A stretch of DNA of 64,000 nt from Prochilodus magdalenae (taxonomy: Eukaryota; Chordata; Actinopteri; Characiformes; Prochilodontidae). The first letter of the stretch is position 1. Each line of letters starts with the position of its first letter. Below the pieces are notes generated by a model. That model made no database searches. It had not been told where the DNA came from and was given only the letters and a program-made list of their open reading frames with translations. The stretch spans positions 40,001-104,000 of the forward strand of contig JAMWET010000677.1 in the NCBI GenBank assembly GCA_024036415.1, written 5' to 3'. The position numbers were made by a program, and so were the translations under genes. Positions 10,925 through 21,817 of the stretch are shown one piece after another.

Positions 10925-11672
10925 ACAAGCTGGTCTTCCTCTACAGGCCATCAGGCCCTTGCAACTGGTCCAGAACGCTGCAGCCCATCTCATCTTCAAT
11001 CTTCCAAAGTTCCCCCACGTGACTCCACTGCTGCGCTCCCTTCATTGGCTTCCTGTTGTTGCCCGCATCAGGTTTAAAACTCTGATGCTGGCCTACAAAG
11101 CCAAGAATGGACCAGCGCCTTCCTATCTTATGGCAATGGTGAGGAGTCGAGCTGTACCTCGAGCCCTTCAAGCTTCAAGTACAGCTCGACTCGAACCTCC
11201 ATCCCTGAGGACACGTGGAGGACAAGCGTCCAGACTCTTCTCTGTCCTGGCTCCCAGATGGTGGAATGAACTCCCACTGGGCGTCCGAACAGCGGAGTCT
11301 CTTACGGTCTTCAAACGCAGACTGAAGACCCATCTCTTCGTAATGCACTTAAGTGAGTGAGCTCTAGTAGAGGTGTAAGTTGTGTGTATTGTGTTGCACT
11401 TTAATGACCTTTTCTCCTCTATAGGAATGAGCACTGGGCTGGGGTTGCCAGGTAATGGTTTACTTGCTCTATGTCTGTGTATTAAATCACTAGGTACCAG
11501 CACTGGCCCCCTGTTCGGGCAGTGTCTGAGCTCGTGGTGAGTTTTAGGCTCTAAACTTCCTAATAGCTGGAATATTATCCAATGGAACACTAAGCACGGT
11601 TGTAAGTCACTCTAGATAAGAGCGTCTGCTAAATACCTTAAATGTAAATGTAAATGTAAGCCCTACAGTAAA
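10925..11672 (+). mobile_element. 5'-truncated L2-clade LINE with intact 3' tail
   Basis: The 3' part of a non-LTR retrotransposon. The frame 10959-11360 is the C-terminal region of the reverse transcriptase protein: LQLVQNAAAHLIFNLPKF, LLRSLHWLPVVARIRFKTL, LAYKAKNGPAPSYL, FSVLAPRWWNELPLGVR and FKRRLKTHLF. These motifs are standard for the L2/CR1 group. After the stop near 11360 comes a ~300-bp 3' UTR ending in GTAAGTCACTCTAGATAAG, AGCGTCTGCTAAATACC and TAAATGTAAATG repeats, the terminal signature of this family. The endonuclease and catalytic RT are missing, as usual for 5'-truncated insertions. A 9-codon segment (AVPRALQASSTARLEP region) contains a local inverted duplication around the AAGCTTGAAG site. 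Confidence 0.85.
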
Positions 11673-11735
11673 TTCTGAACTTCTATGCTATATACAACTC
11701 CCACAAGAGCCAATACCACCACCTAAGAAAAACTC

Positions 11736-11736
<1 letters not shown>

Positions 11737-11780
<44 letters not shown>
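11737..11780. repeat. (ATT)n microsatellite
   Basis: Fourteen uninterrupted ATT triplets. Likely polymorphic in length. Confidence 0.97.
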
Positions 11781-11783
<3 letters not shown>

Positions 11784-12915
11784 CCCTTACCTGCATGTTA
11801 CATGTATTGCCCTCTCCTTGTTGGACACCATAGGAACAATGTAATGAATAACAAAACCGTAAAAGTCCTCCGATGAGCTGGGGTGGTGGAGGGCCAAAAA
11901 AAAAAAATGTTAGTATACATTCATTTTTGTAGTTCAGGCTGGCAACCCACTCCAAAAGTTTGGGACGGTAACTTTGCCACTTTGGAAAGAAATAATTCCT
12001 TCTCAGAACACTTGAAACTTTTCCCCATGCCCTCTACTGGGGACAGGTCAGGGCTACAGGTCAGTCCAGTGCTCATATTCTATTCCTCTGCAGCCAAGTA
12101 TTCTTGCTGAAGAACGCAGGAGGTTTCTGGAAAAGATGTCTTCCTGTAGGCAGCTCTAGGATCTGGATGTACTGTTCTGCAGTACTGAGGCATCACATGA
12201 GATCTTTGCCAAAGGCACTAGCTCACACTGACCCCATACCATGACTTTGGGACCGTGCAAATGGTGGGACTTACTTTCACTCCTATCAAGATAGCAGAAG
12301 GTTTTGGTGAAGAGAAATGAGATGGACCGTCGGTGACTCACACACACACACACACTGGTGGTGTTCTAAGTTGTTAGTTTAGTACCTTCTTGAACACAGA
12401 AAGCTGGCCATCACATCATCACCTGTTCTTTTATCTGCTAGCATTTCTTACCAAAAGAACAGAACAGGAAAGAAATAGCAAGGTCCAGTAGTCTTCCCAA
12501 ACTCTCCCTCTCTACTGCACGGCAACGCTACGCTCCTGTGCACACTACTTGAGAGCCTCTTAAAGGAACAGTGTAATTTACTGGCCGTTACACAGCCCCT
12601 AGTCCTTGCAAAATCACAGTCTGTGACTAAAAACTCTGTCATGGAACATTGTCTTTAGACGTGAGAGGGTGTCAGACTCCCTTTCACAGCCTTTTCAGAA
12701 CCTCCACACAGTCTTCTGATGTGGGGGTCATGATTAGTTGCTGGTTTCATTTTCTGCCTCTCATCATCCAAGTGGTCCAAAGTTAGACTCAGTCAAACGT
12801 TCGTTTTCTCAGCAAGAGATTCTTTTAATCTGCATATGCTTCCTTGTCTTCTCACAGTGGAGGGATGGACAGAAACACCTATGGGTGCTTCCAGTTGAGA
12901 AGTAAGGGTGGAGCT
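11781..12915. other. No recognised feature
   Basis: No repeat or gene is recognised apart from a short (CA)n at about 12339-12354. Short open frames on both strands lack motifs. Confidence 0.3.
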
Positions 12916-13250
12916 TACATTTACATTCATGGCATTTAGCAGAGGCTCTTATCTAGAGCAACGTGCCTAGTGTTCTGACGGATGATGATTCCTAGCTCAT
13001 ACAGGAAAGTTAGAACTAGCCATGCGCTCAGACTCAGTAAAAGTGCTACAACACAGTATTTCAATATATACATCTATTAGTGCTCACTGACTGAAGTGCT
13101 TTATAGAGAGACGAGACTTTAGTCTGTGTTTGAAGACTGCAAGAGACTCTCAAGACAGCCAATGGGAGTTCATTCCACCATCTAGGACCCAGGACAGAGA
13201 GTCGTGGAAGACAGAGTCTTGAGTCTTGGAAGGTTGATTCTGTCATCACG
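12916..13250 (-). pseudogene. Second L2-clade LINE 3' fragment, inverted
   Basis: Reads inverted relative to the 10925-11672 copy. The left border has the shared tail TTACATTTACATTCATGGCA, TTTAGCAGAGGCTCTTATC. Further in, the minus frame 13061-13249 gives LPRLSVLGPRWWNELPLAV, the same conserved RT C-terminus as FSVLAPRWWNELPLGVR. The frame is broken right after that motif. Confidence 0.7.
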
Positions 13251-13517
13251 ATAAAAACTTTAGTACTGTTTATCTGATGGGGACAGTTTTGGTGGCCGGC
13301 CAGGTCTTGGCTATTAGTAGTCCACCTTATTATCCGTTGTTAGTAGGCCTACTGCTAGATAGAGTTTGGCGCTTCTAGAGAGTTCATTAGGATCTGTTTA
13401 TATCGATCGACATCCAGACTAAGAAGTTGGTAGTTAACCACTGAGTACATCCATTCAATGCATGGGTAGAATTCAAACAGGAGGGCAGGTGTTTTACGTC
13501 TAGAGTATGTGTATATA

Positions 13518-13870
13518 TGTCACACCCTGCTGTCTGTCGCTCTGTTCCATGCTTCTGTTTGTTTTGGTCCTGTGCTCCTCCTGTCTCCTCCAGTCAGGTT
13601 CCTTGTTTCTAGCTCCGCCCCTTCCCAGGTGTCTCTCGTCAGCCCTAGTTGTGTTATACCCCATGTCGAGCCCTTTGTTCTTGTTGGGTGTTTTGTCTCC
13701 CTGCCGGTCCTTTGTCTCTTTGTTGGTTGAATTAGTCTCCATGTGTGTTTCTCCATGCCTGTTGTATTGTAGCCCTGTTCTGTTGTTTTTCGGTTGTTAA
13801 GTTTCTTGGTTTTGTTTTATTTTTGGTTCATTAAGGACTTGCTTTTGCAACCTGTCCCCTCGTCCTGCAT

Positions 13871-13874
<4 letters not shown>
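13518..13874 (+). repeat. Solo-LTR-like element, 357 bp
   Basis: Starts TGTCACACCCTGCTGTC and ends CTGCATAACA, with ATATA on both sides. The target duplication is weak evidence because the right flank is an (AT)n run. Interior words CTCCGCCCCTTCCCAGGTGT and CCTTTGTTCTTGTTGGG recur inverted at 23640-23740. The GC-box-like CTCCGCCC fits a promoter-bearing LTR. Open frames on both strands are incidental. Confidence 0.55.
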
Positions 13875-13916
<42 letters not shown>

Positions 13917-13925
13917 ATATATATT
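13875..13925. repeat. (AT)n microsatellite
   Basis: Alternating AT with a short GTGTGT interruption, abutting the LTR-like element's right end. Confidence 0.95.
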
Positions 13926-14482
13926 TCTGTTTTATTCTCTACACTACTGGAAGCATGTCTCCCAAATTCCAGATCAGATATTGTATCAGATCTGTTTATT
14001 TAGAAAATCACTAATGACCTCCAGAAGCCTGTTTTTAGAACCATGCTCGCTGTGTGTTTCACCCCAGCCGCCGCTCGCCAGTCTCTCTGTAGGTCACTTG
14101 AGGTCATCTTGCGGTGGTTAAATGACACTGGAATGAGGTGGCGCACTTCCCGGTCAGTAGAGAAGGAATTTGCCCCTCTGCCAGCCTGTAGCTGTGTTGT
14201 CCTGTGTGGTTGCAACTTGACCTTGTATCTGGCAGTAAAGCTGGAACCAAACTTTGTTCTCCACTAAGAACCTGCTGTACTTCTCTTTATGTAGGGTTAT
14301 GTCAGGTGTCATAACACGTTTAAGTAGGTGACATGTAGACTTATGAACCCTACCCTAAAGTGACACCATAACTGGGGAGTGATGCAGTCCCCTTAGCACC
14401 CCAACGTCCTGCATTCATATTACAAGGGAAGGACAATGAGTACTTGCAAATTGTCCCATAGCAGCCAGAGCGCCATGTCGTC
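13926..14482 (+). repeat. Direct duplication, copy A (557 bp)
   Basis: Copy A of a diverged direct repeat; copy B is 15441-16022. The two align from TCTGTTTTAT to GCAGCCAGAGCG. Shared stretches include AACCATGCTCGCTGTG, CACTAAGAACCTGCTGTACT and AGTGATGCAGTC. Copy A lacks about 22 bases present in copy B near 15740. There are no terminal inverted repeats and no transposon motif. A 74-codon frame at 14043-14267 is not kept in copy B, so it is not coding. Confidence 0.9.
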
Positions 14483-15440
14483 TTCCCAGAGGAGCGCATG
14501 GATTCACCCGAATTTGTACTAGCTCTCTGGAGACAGAGTACTTGTAAAATAAGCCAAACTTCTGTAGCCCCAGTTGCAATTATTCCCATTTTGCTTCCTT
14601 TCTTTTCCTCTTCTTCTTCCAAAAGAAGGCCGAAAAGTGTGCGCCAGGTTGTCAGCATTCGTACCCTAAATCCGCAGCCTACAGTAAATCTCCCGAGCCT
14701 TTGAGGGTGTTTTAATGACCCGCCTTGTCCCCTTACATCGCTTCCAATCTGATTATTAGAGGCGGCTAAAGACGGGAGGCTAATTGAAGTGTCACTCAGT
14801 GCCCCAACGCATTCCTTCTTTCTTCTAGCCCCTACGACGTAGAATCATTCGTTTGAATAAGGGCTCGTCCAACACCCTCGGAGAGATGGTCACTGATTGC
14901 GAACAGCGGGGAGTCTTAACTGTAGAATGAGCGACAAGCAGGGGCCGTCACAGTGTGGAGGAGATTAGGGACGGTAATGGAACTCCATGGCTGGTGACGT
15001 ATAATTATGAGCTTTTGTAAAGCGCTAATTAAAGACAGTCCGTCATTTTGAAAACGCCATTGGAAGGCAACACCACAGGCTCCTAAATAATCTCCCGTTT
15101 TCCCCATTCTGACAAAGTTTCCGGAAAAAAAAAAGTTGACCACTGTTTCTTCTGCAATTGTACCCTCAGCTACTGGAGCAGTGGCTTTCCAGTTCTGGCA
15201 AAGTTTGTACAAGAAACAACTCAGTGATTTGGAGCTTTTACCCAGATTTTTCATGTAAAAAAAATTAATAATATTAGGAATGTTTGCAAAAGTGCACAAC
15301 AGAAGTCTCTAAAATCTACTGTGGCCTAATTTTTCTCTGGAATTTGTGGCTACTAATTCAGTGGCTTTCCCATCTTGAAAAATAATCAGTTCCTCTAGTT
15401 GTACAGGTTCTGGGTTTGTGTTGGACCAGAATTCCTCAGT
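14483..15440. other. Spacer between the two duplicate copies
   Basis: Mixed-composition, unique-looking sequence with no repeat hallmarks and no convincing coding frame. It includes GCGGCTAAAGACGGGAGGCT and an uninterrupted low-complexity-free block at 14750-15110 that could be regulatory. That is only a guess from composition. Confidence 0.25.
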
Positions 15441-16022
15441 TCTGTTTTATGCTCTACCCTACTGGAACCATGTCTCCCAAACTCCAGATCAGATATTGTA
15501 TTAGATCTGTATATTTAGAAAATCGCTAATGACCTCCAGAAGCCTGTTTCTAGAACCATGCTCGCTGTGCGTTTCACCTCAGCCACCGCTCGCCAGTCCC
15601 TCTGTAGGTCACTTGAGGTCATCTTATGGTGGTTAAGGGACACTGGAATGAGGTGGTGCTTATCACGGTCAGTAGAGAGTGGGTTTGGCCCTCTGCCAGT
15701 CTGTAGCTGTGTTGTCCTGTGTGGTTGAAATTTGACCTGTTCTTATGAATCAGACGCTCACTGTATCTGCCAGTAAAGCTAGAACCCAACCTTCTGTTCT
15801 CCACTAAGAACCTGCTGTACTTCTCCTTATGTAGGGTTATGTCAGGTGTCATAACACTTTTATGTAGGTGACATGTAGACATGTGAACCCTACCCTAAAG
15901 TGACACCATATTTGGGGAGTGATGCAGTCACCTTAGCACCCCAACGTCCTGCATTCATATTACTAGGGAAGGGCATTGTGTACTTCCAAATTGTCCCGTA
16001 GCAGCCAGAGCGTCATGTCGTC
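15441..16022 (+). repeat. Direct duplication, copy B (582 bp)
   Basis: Copy B of the repeat at 13926-14482, same orientation, about 1.5 kb downstream. It has an extra GTTCTTATGAATCAGACGC segment near 15740. A TGA in copy B (after LCG) ends the frame that is open in copy A. The copies differ by scattered substitutions, so the duplication is not very recent. Confidence 0.9.
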
Positions 16023-16576
16023 AGGTCTTCAGGAAAAGGTCTGCAAAGGTAAAACCAGTGCCACTTTAAAATATGGTAAAAATAAGGTACTTATTGAAGT
16101 TACAGATGGTTTAACATGCATTTATAAATGTTTATTAATAATGTCATAAACACCTTAAAATCATTAGTAAGCTGTTACAACTCACAAATAGGAAAAAAAC
16201 GTTGTGATTCCACATTCTTTTATACTGTAAAAGATCAGTTATTGATCCTAATTTGATTTTAGTTTCAGTCAGCATTTAACCTGCCAGTGTAATCATGTGA
16301 CAGATAAAAAAAGACCCCCTTTGTTAATGTGTTATAACTGATTAATATGCTGACTGACTCCTAGTACCGTGTTTAAGTGTTTATGACTTAATTAATAACC
16401 ATTAAATAAACCATTCATAAACCCAGGTAAAAATTATAAGGTGTAAAATTGTATTTAATAATGTAATCAATTCTAGAATTATACAAACGAAATGTATTAA
16501 AATTATATTTCCAGGTAAAAATAACATTTAACATACTAGAAATGTATTTTAATATGCACCTAATATATACTGAACT
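16023..16576. other. AT-rich sequence, no recognised feature
   Basis: Strongly AT-rich, with TTTATAAATGTTTATTAATA-type words. It could hold an eroded MITE, but no paired terminal repeats can be shown. Confidence 0.3.
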
Positions 16577-16581
16577 ATATG

Positions 16582-17126
16582 TGTCACACCTCCGCGTCTT
16601 CCGGCTTCTCCACTCTGCAGGACTCCACTTCCCAGAGGGCCACACTCGATGACGTCATATCTATGCGCCCCCGGTCGGACTCTGTGATTCGCTCTATATC
16701 GCCAGAGTTTTAACCTAAGCTGTATCTAATCACTTCCTGTATTTAAGCCACTCGCAAACACTCACACCTTGCGAAGCTTTGCCAAACTTAGTTTAGCAAT
16801 TCTGAGCGTTTCTTTCTCGTGTTGTCCCTTTCTGGTATTTTGACTCCCTTCGTTTCTCTACTACTCTTTCGCTTTATCCCTTTGGCTTGGACTCTACGGT
16901 TTGTACCTGTGCTTCCTCACTTTGGTTTTCCCCTTCGGTCTTCCCCTGTAAACCTGTTTGCCCTCGCTGATTGTTCTATCTGGTTCTGACCTCCGCCTGT
17001 CTCTGACTCCGATTTAGGTTCTCCCTTTGTTATACTGTGTACTGTTGCTGGCTGTGATTGTTTATGAATAAACCCTTCCTGGTTTTTAGTTCTGCAAACG
17101 TCGGTCTCGAAGTCTTTTGTCTAACA
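16582..17126 (+). mobile_element. Solo LTR with 5-bp target duplication
   Basis: A 545-bp element with canonical TG...CA ends: TGTCACACCTCCGCG on the left, TTTTGTCTAACA on the right. ATATG flanks both sides (16577-16581 and 17127-17131). Inside are a TATA-like TGTATTTAAGCC near 16739 and a polyA signal AATAAA at 17067, placed as in a U3-R-U5 structure. This is what recombination between the two LTRs of a Ty3/Gypsy-type retrovirus-like element leaves. No internal coding region remains. Confidence 0.85.
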
Positions 17127-17131
17127 ATATG

Positions 17132-18502
17132 TAATTTAAAGGTGACAGGGTCTCAAAATAATATAGGTGAGTATAATTAGTTATATGTATACATATAAAT
17201 GTATAAATAAATAAATACTGATGTTTTTCTTTTTATATTTCTATCATTTTTAATATTACTGAAATATATAATGCACAGACTATGTACATAGTATATAAAA
17301 ATAGAACACTTTCTTATTTTTTTTTATTATCATTTATTTATTTATTTTTTGTATTTTTGTTTTTTGTTTTGTTTTCTTTCTACAACAGAACAACGGAATG
17401 TACTGTTGCTATATTTGCTAACCTGTAAATCTTTATTAAAGATTGTACATTCTTAATAAATATATCTATACAGAAAAAAATAGCACACTTTCTGTACATT
17501 TATCATAAATGAAATATATTTAGCATAAATAATATATTTACTATAATTATATGTATATTTAAACCTACGTATATATAAGTATATTTAAATTAAGTATATT
17601 TTACTGTACTCTTTTCCCATACAGAGTCCTTGATATATTCCAGCTCCCATCTTGGAAAGCATCCCTTTAATTTTTGATTCGTAGGTTCAGCTGTGGGGTG
17701 GGGGGACCACTCTGTAAACTCAATAAACAGAAGTTGGACAAGATACAATATCTACTTATATAAGTGCATGTACAATGTCAAAATGTGTATGCAGTCCAAG
17801 GATTCCCTTGCACCACCTTTAATCATGAAGGTGAGTATGCAGGAAGTGAAGGTCCCTTGTTTGTCCTTGGCCGTTACATTGTGCGTGATGTAGTGATGCT
17901 CATATCTGAACTTTCTTCTGCTTTTGGTTATACCAAGATGAAGCACTGGAACGCCCTAATGGGATTGTACACACCTGCCTGTCCTTCAAATAAAAATAAA
18001 AGGCTTTTGCTTTGAAATTGCGATTTACATAGAGAAGAAAACAACAAAGTCTTAATCCAGACAATAAGGGCAGGCGTGTGTTAAGGCAGGGAAGAATATT
18101 ATTATTTTTTCCCAGCCAGTGTGTCTTGTGAATGTGCTCCAATGTAAACAAGACCCAAGCGAAATGCGCAAAAACAATAATCTGGCAAAGCACTGGCAAC
18201 CGCCTCATATCTCTTCGAGATGCCGGCTTTCATTTTCTGTCCAAAAGTCCCTGGATGATTGCATATCAGAAATGTATCATCACATTGTTAAGAATTGCAT
18301 GGCTTCACAGGGAATTAATTTTTATCCCAGCAAGCGTTATGAATGTCTTTTTTTTTTTTTTTATTAAATTTTTTTTTGTTGAGTGAGAAGGACTGGTGCA
18401 ATTTAGGTTTATACCAAAGTTATTACATGTGTATTAATGTTCATTCTACAGCTTTTGCTCTTTTGCTTGGGGTGATGGGGCGGACTTTGGAAGGACTTGG
18501 TC
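17132..18502. other. AT-rich sequence, no recognised feature
   Basis: 17132-17640 is very AT-rich, with poly-T runs and TATATTT words. 17640-18502 is mixed. Open frames near 17693-18386 overlap on opposite strands with no domain; no gene is supported. Confidence 0.3.
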
Positions 18503-18672
18503 ATCCCTTGGGTTGGCTAATGATTGGCTAATGTTGAACAGCCTTTGCATTAAGAGACAAATGCCAGACAATAGTGTCAGCAGTGACAGGCTAGAGAATC
18601 ATTGTAGCTTGCACCAACCTGCTCAGGTTCCCAATTTACTCTGAAGAGTGCATGGAAATTCCTAAATTGGGA
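18503..18672 (+). repeat. Local direct repeat, copy 1
   Basis: Shares TTGGGTTGGCTA, GATTGGCTAATGT, GACAGGCTAGAGAATCATTG and CTGCTCAGGTTCCCAATTTA with 18897-19075 in the same orientation. It contains CCAAT-box-like ATTGG. No transposon ends seen. Confidence 0.8.
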
Positions 18673-18896
18673 TGTTGCTGAAACAAATCCATGTAGGTGG
18701 ACACTATAAAGACTTGTTAACCCCTTAGAGCTAGCGTTAGCCTGTTAGCCAGTAAATAGCCAGTAGGTTTACATCAACAGCTACACCGATACGACTGTTT
18801 GCTAGCCTCTGTGCTAGCTGTTTGACTGAATTCCCACTTTTCTCCTCCATACAGACATGCGATCCAACAGTGATTACCCAGCAAAATCTTTTTCAG

Positions 18897-19075
18897 CCCT
18901 TATTGGGTTGGCTATGATTGGCTAATGTCGAAACAGCCTCTGTATTAGCAGACAAATGCCTGACAATGGTGTCAGCGGTGACAGGCTAGAGAATCATTGT
19001 AGCTTCACAGATTACCCATCTGCTCAGGTTCCCAATTTACCCTGAAGACCGAATGGAAATCCCTAAATTGAGCAA
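18897..19075 (+). repeat. Local direct repeat, copy 2
   Basis: Second copy of the 18503-18672 sequence, with small indels. The interval between them (18673-18896) is unrelated, with several GCTAGC/GTTAGC words. Nothing else is recognised up to 19747. Confidence 0.8.
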
Positions 19076-19747
19076 ATTGCCTGAGATTGAGTCTGCTAAA
19101 CTCGGATGGACAAATGAGATTTGAACCTGAATCCAGTCGGCGGCTACAGATTAATTTGGACTGTGTCCTCCTGAGTACAGAGTAAAAACTCAATTCTCTG
19201 TCAAGATTTACGGATCACTGCCACTGCTGTAGCTTTCTGGGAACAAAGATGCAGAATATAAAGACAGCTGTAGGGGACAAAGAGCCATAGAGGCTTAAAG
19301 CTGAAAAGATTGCTCCAGTGCTGCCTAAAATGGACCATTGGTAGCCGTCTTTCTGCGCCCATTAGTCCATATATACGACTGTTTGTATTGGGTTCGAGAA
19401 AAGAAATGCTTCCAGCTTCTGGTCGCTTTTGATTGGTCAGTGATGGATAACTTCTTGTTTCAGCAACAATAAAGAGGATGGAATGCTCGTTCTTGCTCAC
19501 AGACATTCTTTTCTCAGAGATGTTTTTTTAGAAAGCTGCTCTTAAGGACCTCGTCTCTCCTTGTCTCGTTTTCCGTCTGGTTTGGTTTCTATGGAAAAAT
19601 AATAATAGCGTTTTTTAAAATAAAGGAGTTGGAAAATATTAAATAAGCACCACATATGCAGCTGCCTAAGGCCTCCATGAATGTATCTCAACTCATATTT
19701 CCAGCTTTACTTTCTATGTACATACATGTAGGTTCGGTTTTACATTT

Positions 19748-19985
19748 CCAATTGGTTAGGACCCCCACAGGACCCCCACAGAGCAGGCATTATGGGGGTG
19801 GTGGATTATTCTCAGCACTGACGTGACCCTGACATGGTGGTGGTGTGTTAGCGTGTGTTGTGCTGGTGTGAGTGGATCAGACACAGCAGTGATGCTGGAG
19901 ACCTCCGTGTCACTGCTGGACTGAGAATAGACCACCAACCAAAACTATTCAGCCACCAGTCCTGTGGGCAGTGTTATATGGGCAG
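19748..19985 (+). repeat. Otophysan dispersed hairpin repeat, partial
   Basis: Contains GGACCCCCACAGAGCAGG, GGTGGTGGTGTGTTAGCG, GTGGATCAGACACAGCAGTG and GTCACTGCTGGACTGAGAAT. Both this copy and the one at 45365-45600 show the same ordered words. I recall it as a high-copy non-autonomous element of otophysan fish; that recognition is from memory and unverified. Non-coding. Confidence 0.55.
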
Positions 19986-20216
19986 CATCCTGTGGGCAGT
20001 GTCTTATGGGCAGCTACTTTCCTAAATCGAGCTTAGTCTTTCTGAGTCAATACAAACTGCTCCCTAGGTTTAACAGGCATTGCATCATGCCAGCATTAAT
20101 GTTAGCATAGATAGCCCCAGTGCTGTGGTACAAGTAAAAAAAAAAAAAAAACATTAAATGTTTTACATCACATAATAATCCATTTCTGCAAAGTGTACTT
20201 TGACTGTGGCACTATA

Positions 20217-20330
20217 TGGCCAAAAGTATTCAGACACCTGACCTGAAGTATTCAGACACCTGAATCAAAATCTTTGAGCTTGTTGGAAATCCCGATCCGA
20301 AACATTGGGCTTTAATAAGGAGTTGCCTCA
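20217..20330 (+). mobile_element. Tc1 terminal fragment (CACTATATGG type)
   Basis: CACTATATGGCCAAAAGTAT follows a G-rich flank, then TTCAGACACCTG (twice) and GAGCTTGTTGGAAATCCC. That is the start of a common fish Tc1-like family. Only about 110 bases remain. A local duplication repeats ACCTGAAGTATTCAGACA. Confidence 0.6.
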
Positions 20331-21091
20331 TCTTATGTGGCCATACATGTGGCCATACATCCTTTTCTAGTCTTCTGTTTTATTTATTTATTTATTTGGC
20401 TTTCCCTTCATGTTGACCTTTGCGTTCTACAGACCAGCTTCTTTTTGAAATGCGATATGAAATGAGCACCCTTACACTTACAGTTATGTACTGCTCCCCA
20501 CACAGGTTTGACGTTGGGTCTTACAATATAGTGTGTCATTCATGACAATTTTAAAGATCTTAAAACTGACGTCTTGCAATAGAGACGATGAGCCAGCCTA
20601 AAATACAATGCAATATTGGCATAACATTCAGTCTCTGTTAGCTCTATCAGATAGACATATTTGACAGCTGTCTGGGAGAAATGGGTTGCTGAAGTTGAAG
20701 AGCTGTAGATGTGAAACTAAGTCATATATAGGAATAAACAGTAACACTTTCTATGAATCTGGTATCCATAAAACTAAAAAAAAAATGCTTTATAAATACA
20801 TACACTATATTACCAAAAGTGTTTGCTCGTCTGCCTTCACACACATATGTACTTAAGTGACATTCTACTCTTGAGCCATAGAGTTTAATATGATGGTGGA
20901 TCACCCTTTGCAGCTATAACAGCTTCAACTCTTCTGGGAAGGCTTTCCACAAAGTTTAGGAATGTGTTTATGGGAATTTTGGACTGTTCTTCTAGAAGTG
21001 TAGTTGTGAGGTCAGACACTGATGTTGGATGACTCTCAGTCTCTGCTCTAATTCATCCCAAAGGTGTTCTATCAGGTTGAGGTCAGGCCAA

Positions 21092-21730
21092 TCAAGTTCT
21101 TCCACACCAAACTTGGAACAGGAAGGGGCTGTCTGCAAACTGTTCCCTCAAAATTGGGAGGATGAAATGGTCCAGAATCGCATGGTCTGCTGAAGCATTA
21201 AGAGTTCCATTCACTGGAACTAAGGGGCCGAGCCCAGCTCCTGAACAACAACCCCACACCATAATCCCCCCTCCACCAAACTTGTTACAAAGCATTCAGA
21301 CAAGTACCGTTCTCCTGGCAACCGCCAAACCCAGACTTGTCCATCGGGTTGCCAGATGGAGGAGCATAATTCCTCACTCCAGAGGACATGTCTCCACTGC
21401 TCTAGAGTCCAGTGACAGCGGTGCTTTACACCACTGCATTCGATGCTTGGTGATGTAAGGCTTGGATGCAGATGCTTGTCCATGGAAACCCGTTCCATGA
21501 AGCTCTCTACACACCGTTCTTGAGCTAATCTGAAAGCCACATGAAGTTTGAAGGTCTGTAGTTGACTTACTCTGCAGAAAGTTGGTGACTACTATGTGCC
21601 TCAGCATCCGCTGAGCCTGCGCTGTCATTGTATGTGTCCTACCACTTTGTGGCTGAGTTGCTGTCTTTCCCAATCGCTTCCACTTTATACCACTGGCAGT
21701 GGACTGTGGGATAATTAGTAGGGAGGACAT
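21092..21730 (-). pseudogene. Tc1 transposase pseudogene
   Basis: Three overlapping minus frames carry pieces in order. 21374-21730 has the helix-turn-helix region with LGKTATQPQSGRTHTMTAQ and TNFLQSKSTTDLQTS. 21220-21540 has HWTLEQWRHVLWSEELCSSI, DGQVWVWRLPGERYL; the expected WSDES around the first catalytic Asp reads WSEEL. 21092-21295 has KFGGGGIMVWGCCSGAGLGP. Further frameshifts and deletions remove the D-N-A-x-P-H segment. The upstream (N-terminal) coding part lies towards 21780. It is not functional. Confidence 0.8.
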
Positions 21731-21817
21731 TTCACGACTGGACTTGTTGCAAAGGGTGGCATCCTATCAGAGTACCATGCTGGAATTCACTGAGCTCCTG
21801 AGAGCGACCCATTCTTT

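Noticed and set aside
10959..11360. 133-codon frame as a host gene
   Set aside because: It is the C-terminus of an L2-clade LINE reverse transcriptase followed by the LINE 3' UTR.
14043..14267. 74-codon frame in duplication copy A
   Set aside because: Copy B has a stop in the same frame, and the differences between copies change amino acids freely.
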